This document shows positions 1 to 5,945 of a stretch of DNA of 8,712 nt, piece by piece. Where the stretch lies: contig DASZJZ010000067.1 of assembly GCA_035947555.1 (NCBI GenBank), positions 1 through 8,712 of the forward strand. Direction: 5' to 3'. The notes under the pieces were generated by a model. The model was not told where the DNA came from. It saw only the letters and a program-made list of their open reading frames with translations, and did no database searches. This DNA is from JACVRW01 sp035947555. Lineage in GTDB: Bacteria; Actinomycetota; Thermoleophilia; Solirubrobacterales; Thermoleophilaceae. Each line of letters begins with the position of its first letter. The stretch's first letter is position 1. The translations under genes were made by a program, and so were the position numbers.

Positions 1-471
1 GCCACCGTCTCGAGCGGCGCCTATGCCCGCGCGCTCGCCGAGACGGCGCCGCAGGCCGAGCTGCACGCCGTTGCCTCCGCCGAGCTCGCCCCGCTCATCC
101 AGGCGGGCGGGGACGTCGACCACCGCGTGCTGTCCTGCGTCGAGGGGGCGTGCCGGCCGTTGAAGAGCGCCGGTGTCGACACGGTAATCCTCGGCTGCAC
201 CCACTACCCGCTCGTCCGCCCGGTGCTGCAGCGGGAGCTCGGCCGCGGCGTGACCATCGTCAGCTCCGGCGAGGCGATCGCCCATGAGGTCGAGACGCGC
301 CTTCGTGAGGCCGCGCTCGAGAACCGCGAGGGCCGTCGCGGCGAGTACGGCTTCCTCGCCACGGGCGACCCCGAGGAGTTCCGCCGTGTGGGCACGCGAT
401 TCCTGCAGCTCCCGATCGGGAAGGTGGAGCACGTGGACGTGAAGATGCCGATCGGGAAGCGGGCGGCGTGA
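1..471 (+). CDS. murI: Glutamate racemase, 3' part (5' end outside window)
   Basis: This is the C-terminal 156 residues of glutamate racemase, which interconverts L- and D-glutamate in the cytoplasm to supply D-Glu for peptidoglycan. The frame is open from base 1. The fragment begins with ATVSSGAYARAL, which matches the family's conserved T-x-x-S-x-x-Y segment. It carries the hallmark GCTHYPL at visible residues 65-71; Cys66 (codon 196-198) is the second of the family's two catalytic cysteines, and the adjacent His is also conserved. The first catalytic Cys and the substrate-binding N-terminal lobe lie upstream of the window. A GTG at 127 opens the same frame but sits mid-domain and is not the real start. 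The C-terminus carries an odd repeated PIGK (LPIGK then MPIGK, 36 nt apart). The stop is 46 nt before rph; murI-rph-rdgB is a known actinobacterial gene order. Identification is firm. Confidence 0.95.
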   Translation, partial: ATVSSGAYARALAETAPQAELHAVASAELAPLIQAGGDVDHRVLSCVEGACRPLKSAGVDTVILGCTHYPLVRPVLQRELGRGVTIVSSGEAIAHEVETRLREAALENREGRRGEYGFLATGDPEEFRRVGTRFLQLPIGKVEHVDVKMPIGKRAA

Positions 472-517
472 GGCGGGCCGCGGGAACAAGCAGCCGCCGC
501 TCTGCGAGGGCCGCCGC

Positions 518-1252
518 ATGAGCGACCTTCGCCACGACGGCCGCTCGCCCGGCGACCTTCGCGACGTCAACATCGTCCCGGGCTTCGTTCGCACCGCCGA
601 CGGCTCCTGCCTGATCGAGGCCGGCGGCACGCGGGTCATCTGCACCGCCACCGTCGACGAGGAGGTGCCGCGCTGGATGTCCGGTCAGGGTCGCGGCTGG
701 GCGACCGCCGAGTACGGCATGCTCCCCGCCTCGACCGGCGAGCGGAAGCGGCGCGACGTCTCCAAGGGCCGGCCCGACGGCCGCACGGTCGAGATCCAGC
801 GCCTGATCGGCCGCTCGCTCCGGGGGGTGATCGACTTCGAGGGCCTGGGAGAGCGGACGGTATGGGTCGACTGCGACGTCCTCGAAGCCGACGGCGGCAC
901 CCGCTGTGCCGCCATCACCGGCGGCTACGTGGCGCTCGAGCTCGCCCTCCGCGGGCTGGTGACGGACGGCAAGCTCGACCGCGTCCCGCTCAGCGCCTCC
1001 GTGGCCGCCGTGTCCTGCGGCATCGTGGACGGACGCGCGCTGCTCGACCTCGACTACTCCGAGGACTCCACCGCCGAGGTCGACGCCAACGTGGTCATGA
1101 CCGGCGACGGCGGCCTCGTCGAGGTGCAGGCCACCGCCGAACGCACCCCGCTGTCACGGGCGTCGCTCGACGAGCTCCTGGCACTCGCCGCCGCGGGCAT
1201 CGAGCGTCTCCGCGCCGCCCAGGAGCAGGCGGTGGGCGCGGCGACGGGCTAG
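518..1252 (+). CDS. rph: Ribonuclease PH
   Basis: RNase PH is a phosphorolytic 3'-to-5' exoribonuclease that trims the 3' ends of tRNA precursors and acts as a hexamer in the cytoplasm. At 244 residues it has the usual family length. The order of conserved blocks is complete: RHDGRSPGDLR at the N-terminus, GWATAEYGMLP at residues 60-70, GRPDGRTVEIQRLIGRSLR at 84-102 (substrate and phosphate-binding Arg), DCDVLEADGGTR at 118-129 (phosphate-binding T-R at the end), LDLDYSED at 176-183 (catalytic acidic residues) and VEVQATAE at 201-208. The ATG start is supported by a GAGGG Shine-Dalgarno at about 507-511, 6 nt upstream, and by alignment of the N-terminus with the family. It is followed 16 nt later by rdgB, which suggests one transcript. 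Confidence 0.97.
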   Translation: MSDLRHDGRSPGDLRDVNIVPGFVRTADGSCLIEAGGTRVICTATVDEEVPRWMSGQGRGWATAEYGMLPASTGERKRRDVSKGRPDGRTVEIQRLIGRSLRGVIDFEGLGERTVWVDCDVLEADGGTRCAAITGGYVALELALRGLVTDGKLDRVPLSASVAAVSCGIVDGRALLDLDYSEDSTAEVDANVVMTGDGGLVEVQATAERTPLSRASLDELLALAAAGIERLRAAQEQAVGAATG

Positions 1253-1268
1253 CAGGACGGCGCGTTCG

Positions 1269-1940
1269 GTGCAGCTCGTCCTCGCCACTCGCAACGAGCA
1301 CAAGCTGCGCGAGCTCGCACAGCTCATGCGGCCGATCGAGCTCGATCCACTGCCACCGGACGTCACGCTGCCGCCCGAGACGGGCACCACGTTCGCCGAC
1401 AACGCGCTGGGCAAGGCCCGCGCCGCCGCGGCAGCCACCGGACGGACCGCCATCGCCGACGACTCCGGGATCGAGGCGGCGGCGCTGGCGGGCGCCCCGG
1501 GCGTGTGGTCGGCTCGCTACGCGGGGGAAGACGCGACCGACGAGGAGAACCTGGCGAAGCTGCTGCGAGAGGTGCCGCCCGACGCAGACACGCGAGTGGC
1601 CTACGTGTGCGCGATCGCCTGCGTGGAGCCCGGCGGACGGGAGTACGTGGTGCACGGCCGCTGTGAGGGGAGGCTCACGCACGACCCGCGAGGGTCGGGA
1701 GGCTTCGGCTACGACCCGGCCTTCGTCCCCGACGACGATCCCGGCGACCGGACGATGGCGGAGCTGACCCCCGAGGAGAAGGACGCGATCAGCCACCGCG
1801 GGCGCGCCGCGCGGGAGCTCCGCGCGCGACTGCTGAAGGCGGAGGACGCGGCGCGGCCGCGCAGCCCGCTGGCGGGTCTGCTGCGGGGAGGCAACGCCGG
1901 ACGGCGCCGGGCCGGGCGCCCCGGAAGGGGCGGGCGGTGA
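1269..1940 (+). CDS. rdgB: XTP/dITP diphosphatase (HAM1/RdgB family)
   Basis: This house-cleaning nucleotidase hydrolyses non-canonical purine nucleoside triphosphates (dITP, XTP, ITP) to monophosphate plus PPi, keeping them out of DNA and RNA. Visible motifs are ATRNEHKLREL at residues 6-16 (nucleotide-binding T/N/K), FADNALGKA at 42-50, DDSGIEA at 64-70 (the catalytic/metal Asp pair), APGVWSARYAG at 76-86, GGFGYDPAF at 144-152 and ISHRGRA at 174-180. The start is GTG with AGGA at 1254-1257, a long 11-nt spacer; the conserved N-terminal strand begins immediately, so no earlier start is needed. The conserved fold ends near residue 190. About 30 further residues are Arg/Gly/Pro-rich and look disordered, so the protein is longer (223) than the usual 195-205. 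The stop overlaps the CDF start by 4 nt (GTGA). Confidence 0.96.
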   Translation: MQLVLATRNEHKLRELAQLMRPIELDPLPPDVTLPPETGTTFADNALGKARAAAAATGRTAIADDSGIEAAALAGAPGVWSARYAGEDATDEENLAKLLREVPPDADTRVAYVCAIACVEPGGREYVVHGRCEGRLTHDPRGSGGFGYDPAFVPDDDPGDRTMAELTPEEKDAISHRGRAARELRARLLKAEDAARPRSPLAGLLRGGNAGRRRAGRPGRGGR

Positions 1941-3520
1941 GCGTGACCGCGGACGATTCGGTGGGTGGCCGCGGGAGCGACGAGCCCCGTGACGGCCCGG
2001 CCGTCGATGCCCCTATCGGGAGCAGCCGCGACGCCCCCGTCGCGACCGGCGGGGATGCCCCTCTCGGAAGCGGCGGCGAGGCCACCCCTGCTCCGGCCAT
2101 GGACCTCACCACCGGGGACCCGCGCGAGGCCCGCGATCGCCGGCGCGCCGCCCTGCTGAGCGTCGCCGCCGCGGTCGTCCTCGTCACGGTCAAGCTCGTC
2201 ACCGGCCTCGTCACCGGGTCGCTTGCGTTCGTTGCGGAGGCGGTCCACTCGGGCACCGATCTCGTCGCCGCGCTGCTCACGCTCTTCGCCGTAAGGGTGG
2301 CTATCCGGCCGCCCGACCGCGAGCACCACTACGGTCACGGCAAGGCCGAGCACCTCGCGGCCCTCGGGGAGAGCGCGTTCCTCGTCGTGGTGTCCGTCTT
2401 CATCGCTGCCGAGTCGCTGAGGCGCCTGATCGAGGGCGGCGCCCACGACATCGAGACGACCTGGTGGGCCTTCACCGTGCTCGGCGTCGTCATCGCGGTC
2501 GACGCCTGGCGGGCGGTGGCCAGCCGCCGCGCCGCCCGGCGCCATCACTCCGCGGCCTTCGCCGCCAACGCCCTCCACTTCGGCTCCGACCTCGCCGGCT
2601 CGCTCGCCGTGCTGATCGGCCTCATCCTCGTTGCCGCCGGAGAGCCCGCCGCGGACGCCGCGGCCGCCCTCTTCGTCGCGGGCCTCGTGGTGATCGCGGC
2701 CATGCGGCTCGCGCGCCAGTCCGTCGATGTGCTCATGGACCGCGCTGCCGTGGACGCCGAGGAGCGCATCCGGCAGGCGCTCCACGGGATGGCCGAGCCG
2801 GTCGAGCTCCGCCGTGCCCGAGTTCGCCACGCCGCCGGACGTCACTTCGCCGACCTCGTGGTGGCAGTGCCGCTCGACGCCGGCGTGACCCAGGCGCACG
2901 CCACGGCCGACGCCGTGGAGGGGGCGGTCGAGCGGGCCCTCCCCGGAGCGGACGTCGTGGTTCACGTCGAGCCGACCGAGCCCACCGGCGGGCTTCGCGA
3001 GCGGGCTACGGCGGCGGCGTTCAGCATCCCCGAGGTCCGCGAGCTCCACAACGTCCGCGTCATGCACCTCCCCGACGGCTACGAGCTCTCGCTGCACGTG
3101 AAGCTCCCGCGGGAGCTTTCGCTGACCGAGGCCCACGGCGTGGTCGAGCGGCTCGAGTCCCGCATCCGCGCCGAGGTGCCGGAGCTGCGCAAGGTGCACA
3201 CCCACATCGAGCCGCTCGCTCGCACCGATTGGGGTCGCAAGCCGCCGGTCGACGACACCGCCGGCGAGCGTGCCGCCATCGAGGAGACCGTCAGACGGGT
3301 GACCGGCGCGAACCCGAGCGACGTGTCCTTCCGCGACGGCGAGCGCGGACGCATCGCGCTCGTGACGATCACGCTGCCGGGCGAGCAGCCGCTGCCGTCG
3401 GCGCACCGGCACGCGGGGGCGATCGAGGAGGCCGTGCGCGAGCGATGTCCGTCGCTGGCGGACGTGATCGTGCACACCGAGCCGGAGGAGGCGCCGGCGC
3501 CGCCGACGCGGGCGGGCTGA
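1937..3520 (+). CDS. Cation diffusion facilitator (CDF) transporter with three tandem C-terminal domains
   Basis: This is a proton-coupled divalent metal exporter of the inner membrane (CDF family, as in YiiP/FieF and ZnT). Six hydrophobic segments are seen at about residues 72-91, 95-122, 142-162, 176-195, 205-232 and 237-258. The transport-site ligands are present as H104-SGT-D108 in TM2 and H214-FGS-D218 in TM5, with YGHGK at 132-136. An HxxxD/HxxxD site resembles zinc-type CDFs, but metal choice is inferred. After the membrane domain the protein does not end near residue 350 as usual. Three similar about 75-residue units follow (about 271-347, 352-426 and 441-516), each closing with HVEP, HIEP or HTEP. 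The first 55 residues are low-complexity. GTG 1937 has a good GGAAGGGG Shine-Dalgarno and a 4-nt overlap with rdgB; ATG 2099 (Met55) is a possible shorter start. Family certain; metal and triple-domain function unknown. Confidence 0.93.
   Translation: MSVTADDSVGGRGSDEPRDGPAVDAPIGSSRDAPVATGGDAPLGSGGEATPAPAMDLTTGDPREARDRRRAALLSVAAAVVLVTVKLVTGLVTGSLAFVAEAVHSGTDLVAALLTLFAVRVAIRPPDREHHYGHGKAEHLAALGESAFLVVVSVFIAAESLRRLIEGGAHDIETTWWAFTVLGVVIAVDAWRAVASRRAARRHHSAAFAANALHFGSDLAGSLAVLIGLILVAAGEPAADAAAALFVAGLVVIAAMRLARQSVDVLMDRAAVDAEERIRQALHGMAEPVELRRARVRHAAGRHFADLVVAVPLDAGVTQAHATADAVEGAVERALPGADVVVHVEPTEPTGGLRERATAAAFSIPEVRELHNVRVMHLPDGYELSLHVKLPRELSLTEAHGVVERLESRIRAEVPELRKVHTHIEPLARTDWGRKPPVDDTAGERAAIEETVRRVTGANPSDVSFRDGERGRIALVTITLPGEQPLPSAHRHAGAIEEAVRERCPSLADVIVHTEPEEAPAPPTRAG
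2006..2077 (+). repeat. Three tandem 24-nt (8-residue) repeats in the CDF N-terminus
   Basis: Residues 24-47 of the CDF protein read as DAPIGSSR, DAPVATGG, DAPLGSGG. At DNA level the first and third copies are nearly identical over 18 nt at an offset of 48 nt. The segment lies before the first membrane helix in a Gly/Ala/Pro/Asp-rich stretch that is probably disordered. Replication slippage is the simplest explanation. Confidence 0.7.
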
Positions 3521-3540
3521 GCGGGGCCCCCCGCGCCCGC
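3512..3540. terminator. Nested GC hairpin between convergent genes, candidate bidirectional terminator
   Basis: The outer arms GCGGGC (3512-3517) and GCCCGC (3535-3540) are perfectly complementary. Inside them GCGGGG (3521-3526) pairs with CCCCGC (3529-3534). The 3 nt between the left arms are the TGA stop of the CDF gene. The minus-strand membrane-protein gene ends just beyond the right arm, at 3542. There is no T tract on either side, so this would be the I-shaped, U-less type often proposed in actinobacteria. The pairing is seen in the sequence; the termination role is inferred from position. Confidence 0.5.
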
Positions 3541-3541
3541 C

Positions 3542-3682
3542 TCAGAGCACGTTCACAGCAGCCGCCGCCGCCACCGCCAGCAGCACGCCCGAGTACCCGT
3601 AGTAGCCGTTCAGGAGGAGCAGCAGGGCGGCCAGCAGGCAGATCCCGACCGTCACCAGCCACGAGATTCGCGAGAAAGGCAC
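3542..3682 (-). CDS. Small two-helix membrane protein, unknown function
   Basis: This is a 46-residue protein read from GTG at 3682 to TGA at 3544-3542. After a short PFSRISW head it has a hydrophobic segment at about residues 8-25 (rich in Leu), a polar turn NGYYGYSG, and a second hydrophobic segment at about 31-45. It should be an integral membrane protein with a hairpin topology. Support for reality is that all but a handful of codons end in G or C, its composition is plainly membrane-like, it fits exactly between the CDF stop hairpin and the next gene, and it is convergent with the CDF. A GAGGT lies about 12 nt upstream of the GTG, which is long for a Shine-Dalgarno. The frame stays open upstream of 3682, but that part lacks membrane character and would overlap the plus-strand gene. 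No family is recognised. Confidence 0.6.
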   Translation of the reverse strand: MPFSRISWLVTVGICLLAALLLLLNGYYGYSGVLLAVAAAAAVNVL

Positions 3683-3687
3683 GTGAG

Positions 3688-3693
3688 TATTCT
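3688..3693 (+). promoter_or_regulatory. Candidate -10 element for a leaderless transcript
   Basis: TATTCT fits the TAnnnT -10 pattern and is followed by exactly 7 nt (GACCTCG) before ATG 3701. That spacing is typical of leaderless actinobacterial mRNAs, in which transcription begins at the start codon. No convincing -35 is seen. This would drive the four-gene unit ending with tldE. The match could be chance. Confidence 0.4.
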
Positions 3694-3700
3694 GACCTCG

Positions 3701-4165
3701 ATGGCGGGGACGCTCACTCCCGAGCGGACCGCGGAGCGGCTCTGCGAGCTGTCGGCCGACGCCCGTGCGGCCGTGCTGCTCGACGCGGCGGGCGCTCTCG
3801 CGGGTGCTCACGGCGTGCCGCCGGGCCGCGCCGAGGAGTTCGCGGAGCTCGCCAGGGAGCTGTTCGAGGCGGTCGATCGGGCCGATCGGGACATCCCCGG
3901 CGGACCCCCCGAGCAGGTGGAGGCGCAGATCGAGGGCGGGGCCGTATATGCGTCGCGCACGCCGCGCTGGACCCTCGCGGTGGTCGGCCGGCGGGCCGCC
4001 CTCTCGTCGCTCATGCTGATGGACCTCCGGGCGGTGCTCGCGGAGCTCGAGGAGGGCCGCCCGATCCGCCGCTCGTCGGCCGCGGAGGAGCCCGTCGCCG
4101 CCGAGGCGACCGAGGAGGAGGCCGCCGGCGAGTCGCCCGTGCCGGAGCTGGGGCGAGAAGCGTGA
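3701..4165 (+). CDS. Small acidic protein, possible Roadblock/LC7-like fold
   Basis: This is a 154-residue protein of no confidently recognised family. Its pattern resembles Roadblock/LC7 proteins. A strand and turn ARAAVLLDAAGALAGAHG (21-38) matches the usual 'gavLvdrdGlviA' opening. A helix follows (about 43-60), then paired strands ending WTLAVVGRRA (90-99), and a final helix LSSLMLMDLRAVLAEL (101-116). Such folds usually regulate small GTPases or scaffold polar complexes, but no GTPase is adjacent, so function is open. The last about 35 residues are Glu/Ala-rich and probably disordered. I chose ATG 3701 because of the upstream -10-like hexamer. An in-frame GTG at 3683 adds six residues and has GAGAAAGG only 3 nt upstream. 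The stop overlaps the next start by 4 nt, so it is likely co-translated with the downstream gene and then tldDE. Confidence 0.8.
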   Translation: MAGTLTPERTAERLCELSADARAAVLLDAAGALAGAHGVPPGRAEEFAELARELFEAVDRADRDIPGGPPEQVEAQIEGGAVYASRTPRWTLAVVGRRAALSSLMLMDLRAVLAELEEGRPIRRSSAAEEPVAAEATEEEAAGESPVPELGREA

Positions 4166-4563
4166 AGGAGAGACGCAAGGGGCCGATCGGCCGGGCCGCG
4201 GGGATCGCCGAGGGCGTGGCGGCGACCGTGCGCCGGATGCAGCGCGAGCGCGAGCCGCGTGTGCTCGTGTACGACGAGACCGGCTACGCGCGCCTGGTGC
4301 AACCCGACGGCCGCGGCTACGAGCGCCTGCTGGACGTCGCCGACCGGATGGTCGCGCTGGTGGGCGAGGTGGAGGCCGAGGCGAAGCCGCGCCTGGGGCG
4401 CCGGCCCGAGGGTGACGACGAGGCGAAGCCTCGCCGCGCCCGCGCCCCGGCCGAGGACGACGACGAGGCGAAGCCTCGGCGTGCCCGCCGCGCCCCGCCC
4501 GAGGGCGACGACGAGGCGAAGCCTCGCCGCGCCCGTCGCGCCCCGCCCGAGGGCGACGCATGA
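4162..4563 (+). CDS. Small basic protein with tandem-repeat tail, unknown function
   Basis: This is a 133-residue protein from GTG 4162, overlapping both its upstream neighbour (GTGA) and tldD (ATGA) by 4 nt. Residues 1-30 are basic (KERRKGPIGRAAG..., then RRMQRERE). Residues 33-70 form a compact-looking part, RVLVYDETGYARL followed by a likely helix YERLLDVADRMVALVGEV. From residue 73 onward it is built of repeats around DDEAKPRRARRAPPEG: blocks of alternating acid and base with Pro/Ala, no Cys, Ser or Thr, and surely disordered. I recognise no family. It is embedded in a much longer open frame that begins inside the CDF gene, but only this part fits the gene spacing. Gene order argues for a partner or client of TldD/TldE, or of the protein before it; this is inference only. 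Confidence 0.75.
   Translation: MKERRKGPIGRAAGIAEGVAATVRRMQREREPRVLVYDETGYARLVQPDGRGYERLLDVADRMVALVGEVEAEAKPRLGRRPEGDDEAKPRRARAPAEDDDEAKPRRARRAPPEGDDEAKPRRARRAPPEGDA
4378..4560 (+). repeat. In-frame tandem repeat array (42-48-nt units)
   Basis: Four units begin with GAGGCGAAGCC at 4378, 4420, 4465 and 4513, at spacings of 42, 45 and 48 nt; the last unit ends at the tldD start. Units 3 and 4 are nearly identical over 48 nt; units 1 and 2 are shorter and more diverged. All spacings are multiples of three. The unit's GAGGGCGAC part, in the final copy, also serves as the tldD Shine-Dalgarno (GAGGG at 4549-4553). Confidence 0.85.
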
Positions 4564-5945
4564 CACTCGTCGACCCCGCTCTCGCCGCCCGGGTCCTCGA
4601 GCGTTCCCTCTCCCGCGGCGGCGACTTCGCCGAGCTGTACGTCGAGGCCCGTCACGGCTTCGCCATCTCGCTCGACGACGGTCGCGTCGAGCGCCCCCAG
4701 GGCGGTCGCGAGCGGGGCGCATGCCTCCGCGTGGTGGTGGGCGAGTCGTCCTACTACGGCCACGTGGACGGCCACGCCGAAGAGGACCTCATGCGGGTGG
4801 CCGGCTCGGTGGTGCAGGCCGTCCGCGGCGAGGCGACGGAGCCCGCCGCCCTGCGCGCGCCCGAGCGCGGCAACGGACACCCCGTCCGCACCCGCCCGGA
4901 GACTGTCGATGCCGCTCGCAAGGCCGACCTCCTCCGCGCCTGCGACGAGCATGCCCGGTCACTCGCCGCCGAGGTGACCCAGGTCCGCGCCAGCTACGCC
5001 GAGTCGCGCCGCGAGGTCGAGGTCTTCAACTCGACCGGCCGCGCGGCGGCCGACGACCGCAGCAGGGTCCGGCTCGCCGTCCAGGTCGTGGCCCGCCGCA
5101 GCGATCGTGTCGAGACAGGCAGCGACAACCGCGGCGGCCACGCCGGCTGGGAGCTAGTCGAGGACGACCCCGAGGCGGTGGCCGGCAAGGCCGCCCGCCG
5201 CGCGCTGGCCCTCCTCGACGCCGTCGACGCCCCGACCGGGCGGCTGCCGGTGGTGGTCGGCAACGGCTTCGGCGGCGTCTTGTTGCATGAGGCGGTCGGC
5301 CACGGCCTGGAGGCCGACGCGGTGCAGAAGCGCGCGAGCGTCTATGCCGGCCGTCTCGATGACCGCCTCGCGGAGCCCTTCGTCACCGCCTACGACGACG
5401 GCAGCCGGCCCGGCGACTGGGGCAGCGACGGCATCGACGACGAGGGCACGCCCACCCGCCGCACCACGGTGATCGAGGACGGCCGGCTCGTGTCCTACCT
5501 GTACGACGGTCTGCGCGCCCGCAAGGACGGGGTCGAGTCGACCGGCAACGGGAGGCGCGAGTCGTTCCGCCACCTGCCGCTGCCGCGCATGACGAACACC
5601 TTCTTCGCCCCCGACGACGCCACCCCCGAGGGCCTGATCGGCGAGATCGACCGCGGCCTCTACGCGGTCTCGTTCGGCGGCGGCCAGGTGGAGCCCGCCA
5701 CGGGGGACTTCGTGTTCGGCGTCTCCGAGGGCTACCTCATCGAGGGCGGGAAGGTGACGTCGCCGGTCCGCGGCGCCACGCTTGTCGGCAACGGCCTCGA
5801 GGCACTGGCCGGCGTGGACGGCATCGCGGACGATCTCGAGATCGGCAGCGGCTACTGCGGCAAGGCGGGCCAGTCGGTGCCGGCCGGCGTGGGGCAGCCG
5901 CACGTGCGGATCCGCCAGCTCACCGTGGGCGGCACCGCCGCGTGA
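4560..5945 (+). CDS. tldD: Zinc metalloprotease subunit TldD
   Basis: This is the catalytic subunit of the TldD/TldE heterodimeric metalloprotease, which degrades or trims unstructured peptides in the cytoplasm. In E. coli it matures microcin B17 and degrades the CcdA antitoxin. The protein is 461 residues, normal for the family. The zinc site is intact: HEAVGH (the family HExxxH) at 243-248, and the third ligand Cys433 in GYCGKAGQSVPAG. Other family blocks are DDEGTPTRRT at 293-302, the ESTGNGRRESFR segment at 326-337 and GDFVFGVSEGYLIEGG at 382-397. The ATG overlaps the preceding stop (ATGA) and has GAGGG 6 nt upstream, so the start is secure. It is followed by its partner tldE. The natural substrate is unknown; the small upstream gene product is a candidate only by position. 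Confidence 0.96.
   Translation: MTLVDPALAARVLERSLSRGGDFAELYVEARHGFAISLDDGRVERPQGGRERGACLRVVVGESSYYGHVDGHAEEDLMRVAGSVVQAVRGEATEPAALRAPERGNGHPVRTRPETVDAARKADLLRACDEHARSLAAEVTQVRASYAESRREVEVFNSTGRAAADDRSRVRLAVQVVARRSDRVETGSDNRGGHAGWELVEDDPEAVAGKAARRALALLDAVDAPTGRLPVVVGNGFGGVLLHEAVGHGLEADAVQKRASVYAGRLDDRLAEPFVTAYDDGSRPGDWGSDGIDDEGTPTRRTTVIEDGRLVSYLYDGLRARKDGVESTGNGRRESFRHLPLPRMTNTFFAPDDATPEGLIGEIDRGLYAVSFGGGQVEPATGDFVFGVSEGYLIEGGKVTSPVRGATLVGNGLEALAGVDGIADDLEIGSGYCGKAGQSVPAGVGQPHVRIRQLTVGGTAA

Noticed and set aside
127..471. A complete 114-residue gene starting at GTG 127.
   Set aside because: The frame continues open to base 1 with conserved glutamate racemase sequence, so this GTG is internal to murI.
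1709..3475. A 588-codon minus-strand open frame opposite rdgB and the CDF gene.
   Set aside because: It mirrors the codons of two recognised genes, has His/Arg/Gly-rich composition and no recognisable domain.
3680..3685. CACGTG as a regulatory E-box type operator.
   Set aside because: A single 6-bp palindrome is expected often in GC-rich DNA and here it is made by two adjacent start codons; no second site or known bacterial regulator supports it.
2464..4161. A plus-strand frame open across most of the CDF gene and the following gene (about 566 codons before 4162).
   Set aside because: It is the alternate frame of well-supported genes, its translation is Arg/Gly/Pro low complexity, and long stop-free frames are expected at this GC content. 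Only the part from 4162 onward fits gene spacing and overlaps.
3683..4561. Upstream extension of the minus-strand membrane-protein frame to 339 codons.
   Set aside because: The upstream part is Arg/Ala/Pro-rich and antisense to two plus-strand genes; only the last 46 codons have membrane-protein character and sit in otherwise unused space.
4162..4563. A multi-core RiPP precursor matured by TldD/TldE.
   Set aside because: The repeat tail consists of Asp, Glu, Lys, Arg, Pro, Ala and Gly only, with no Cys, Ser or Thr to modify, and no modifying enzyme is encoded in the window. Kept only as a weak possibility in the operon finding.
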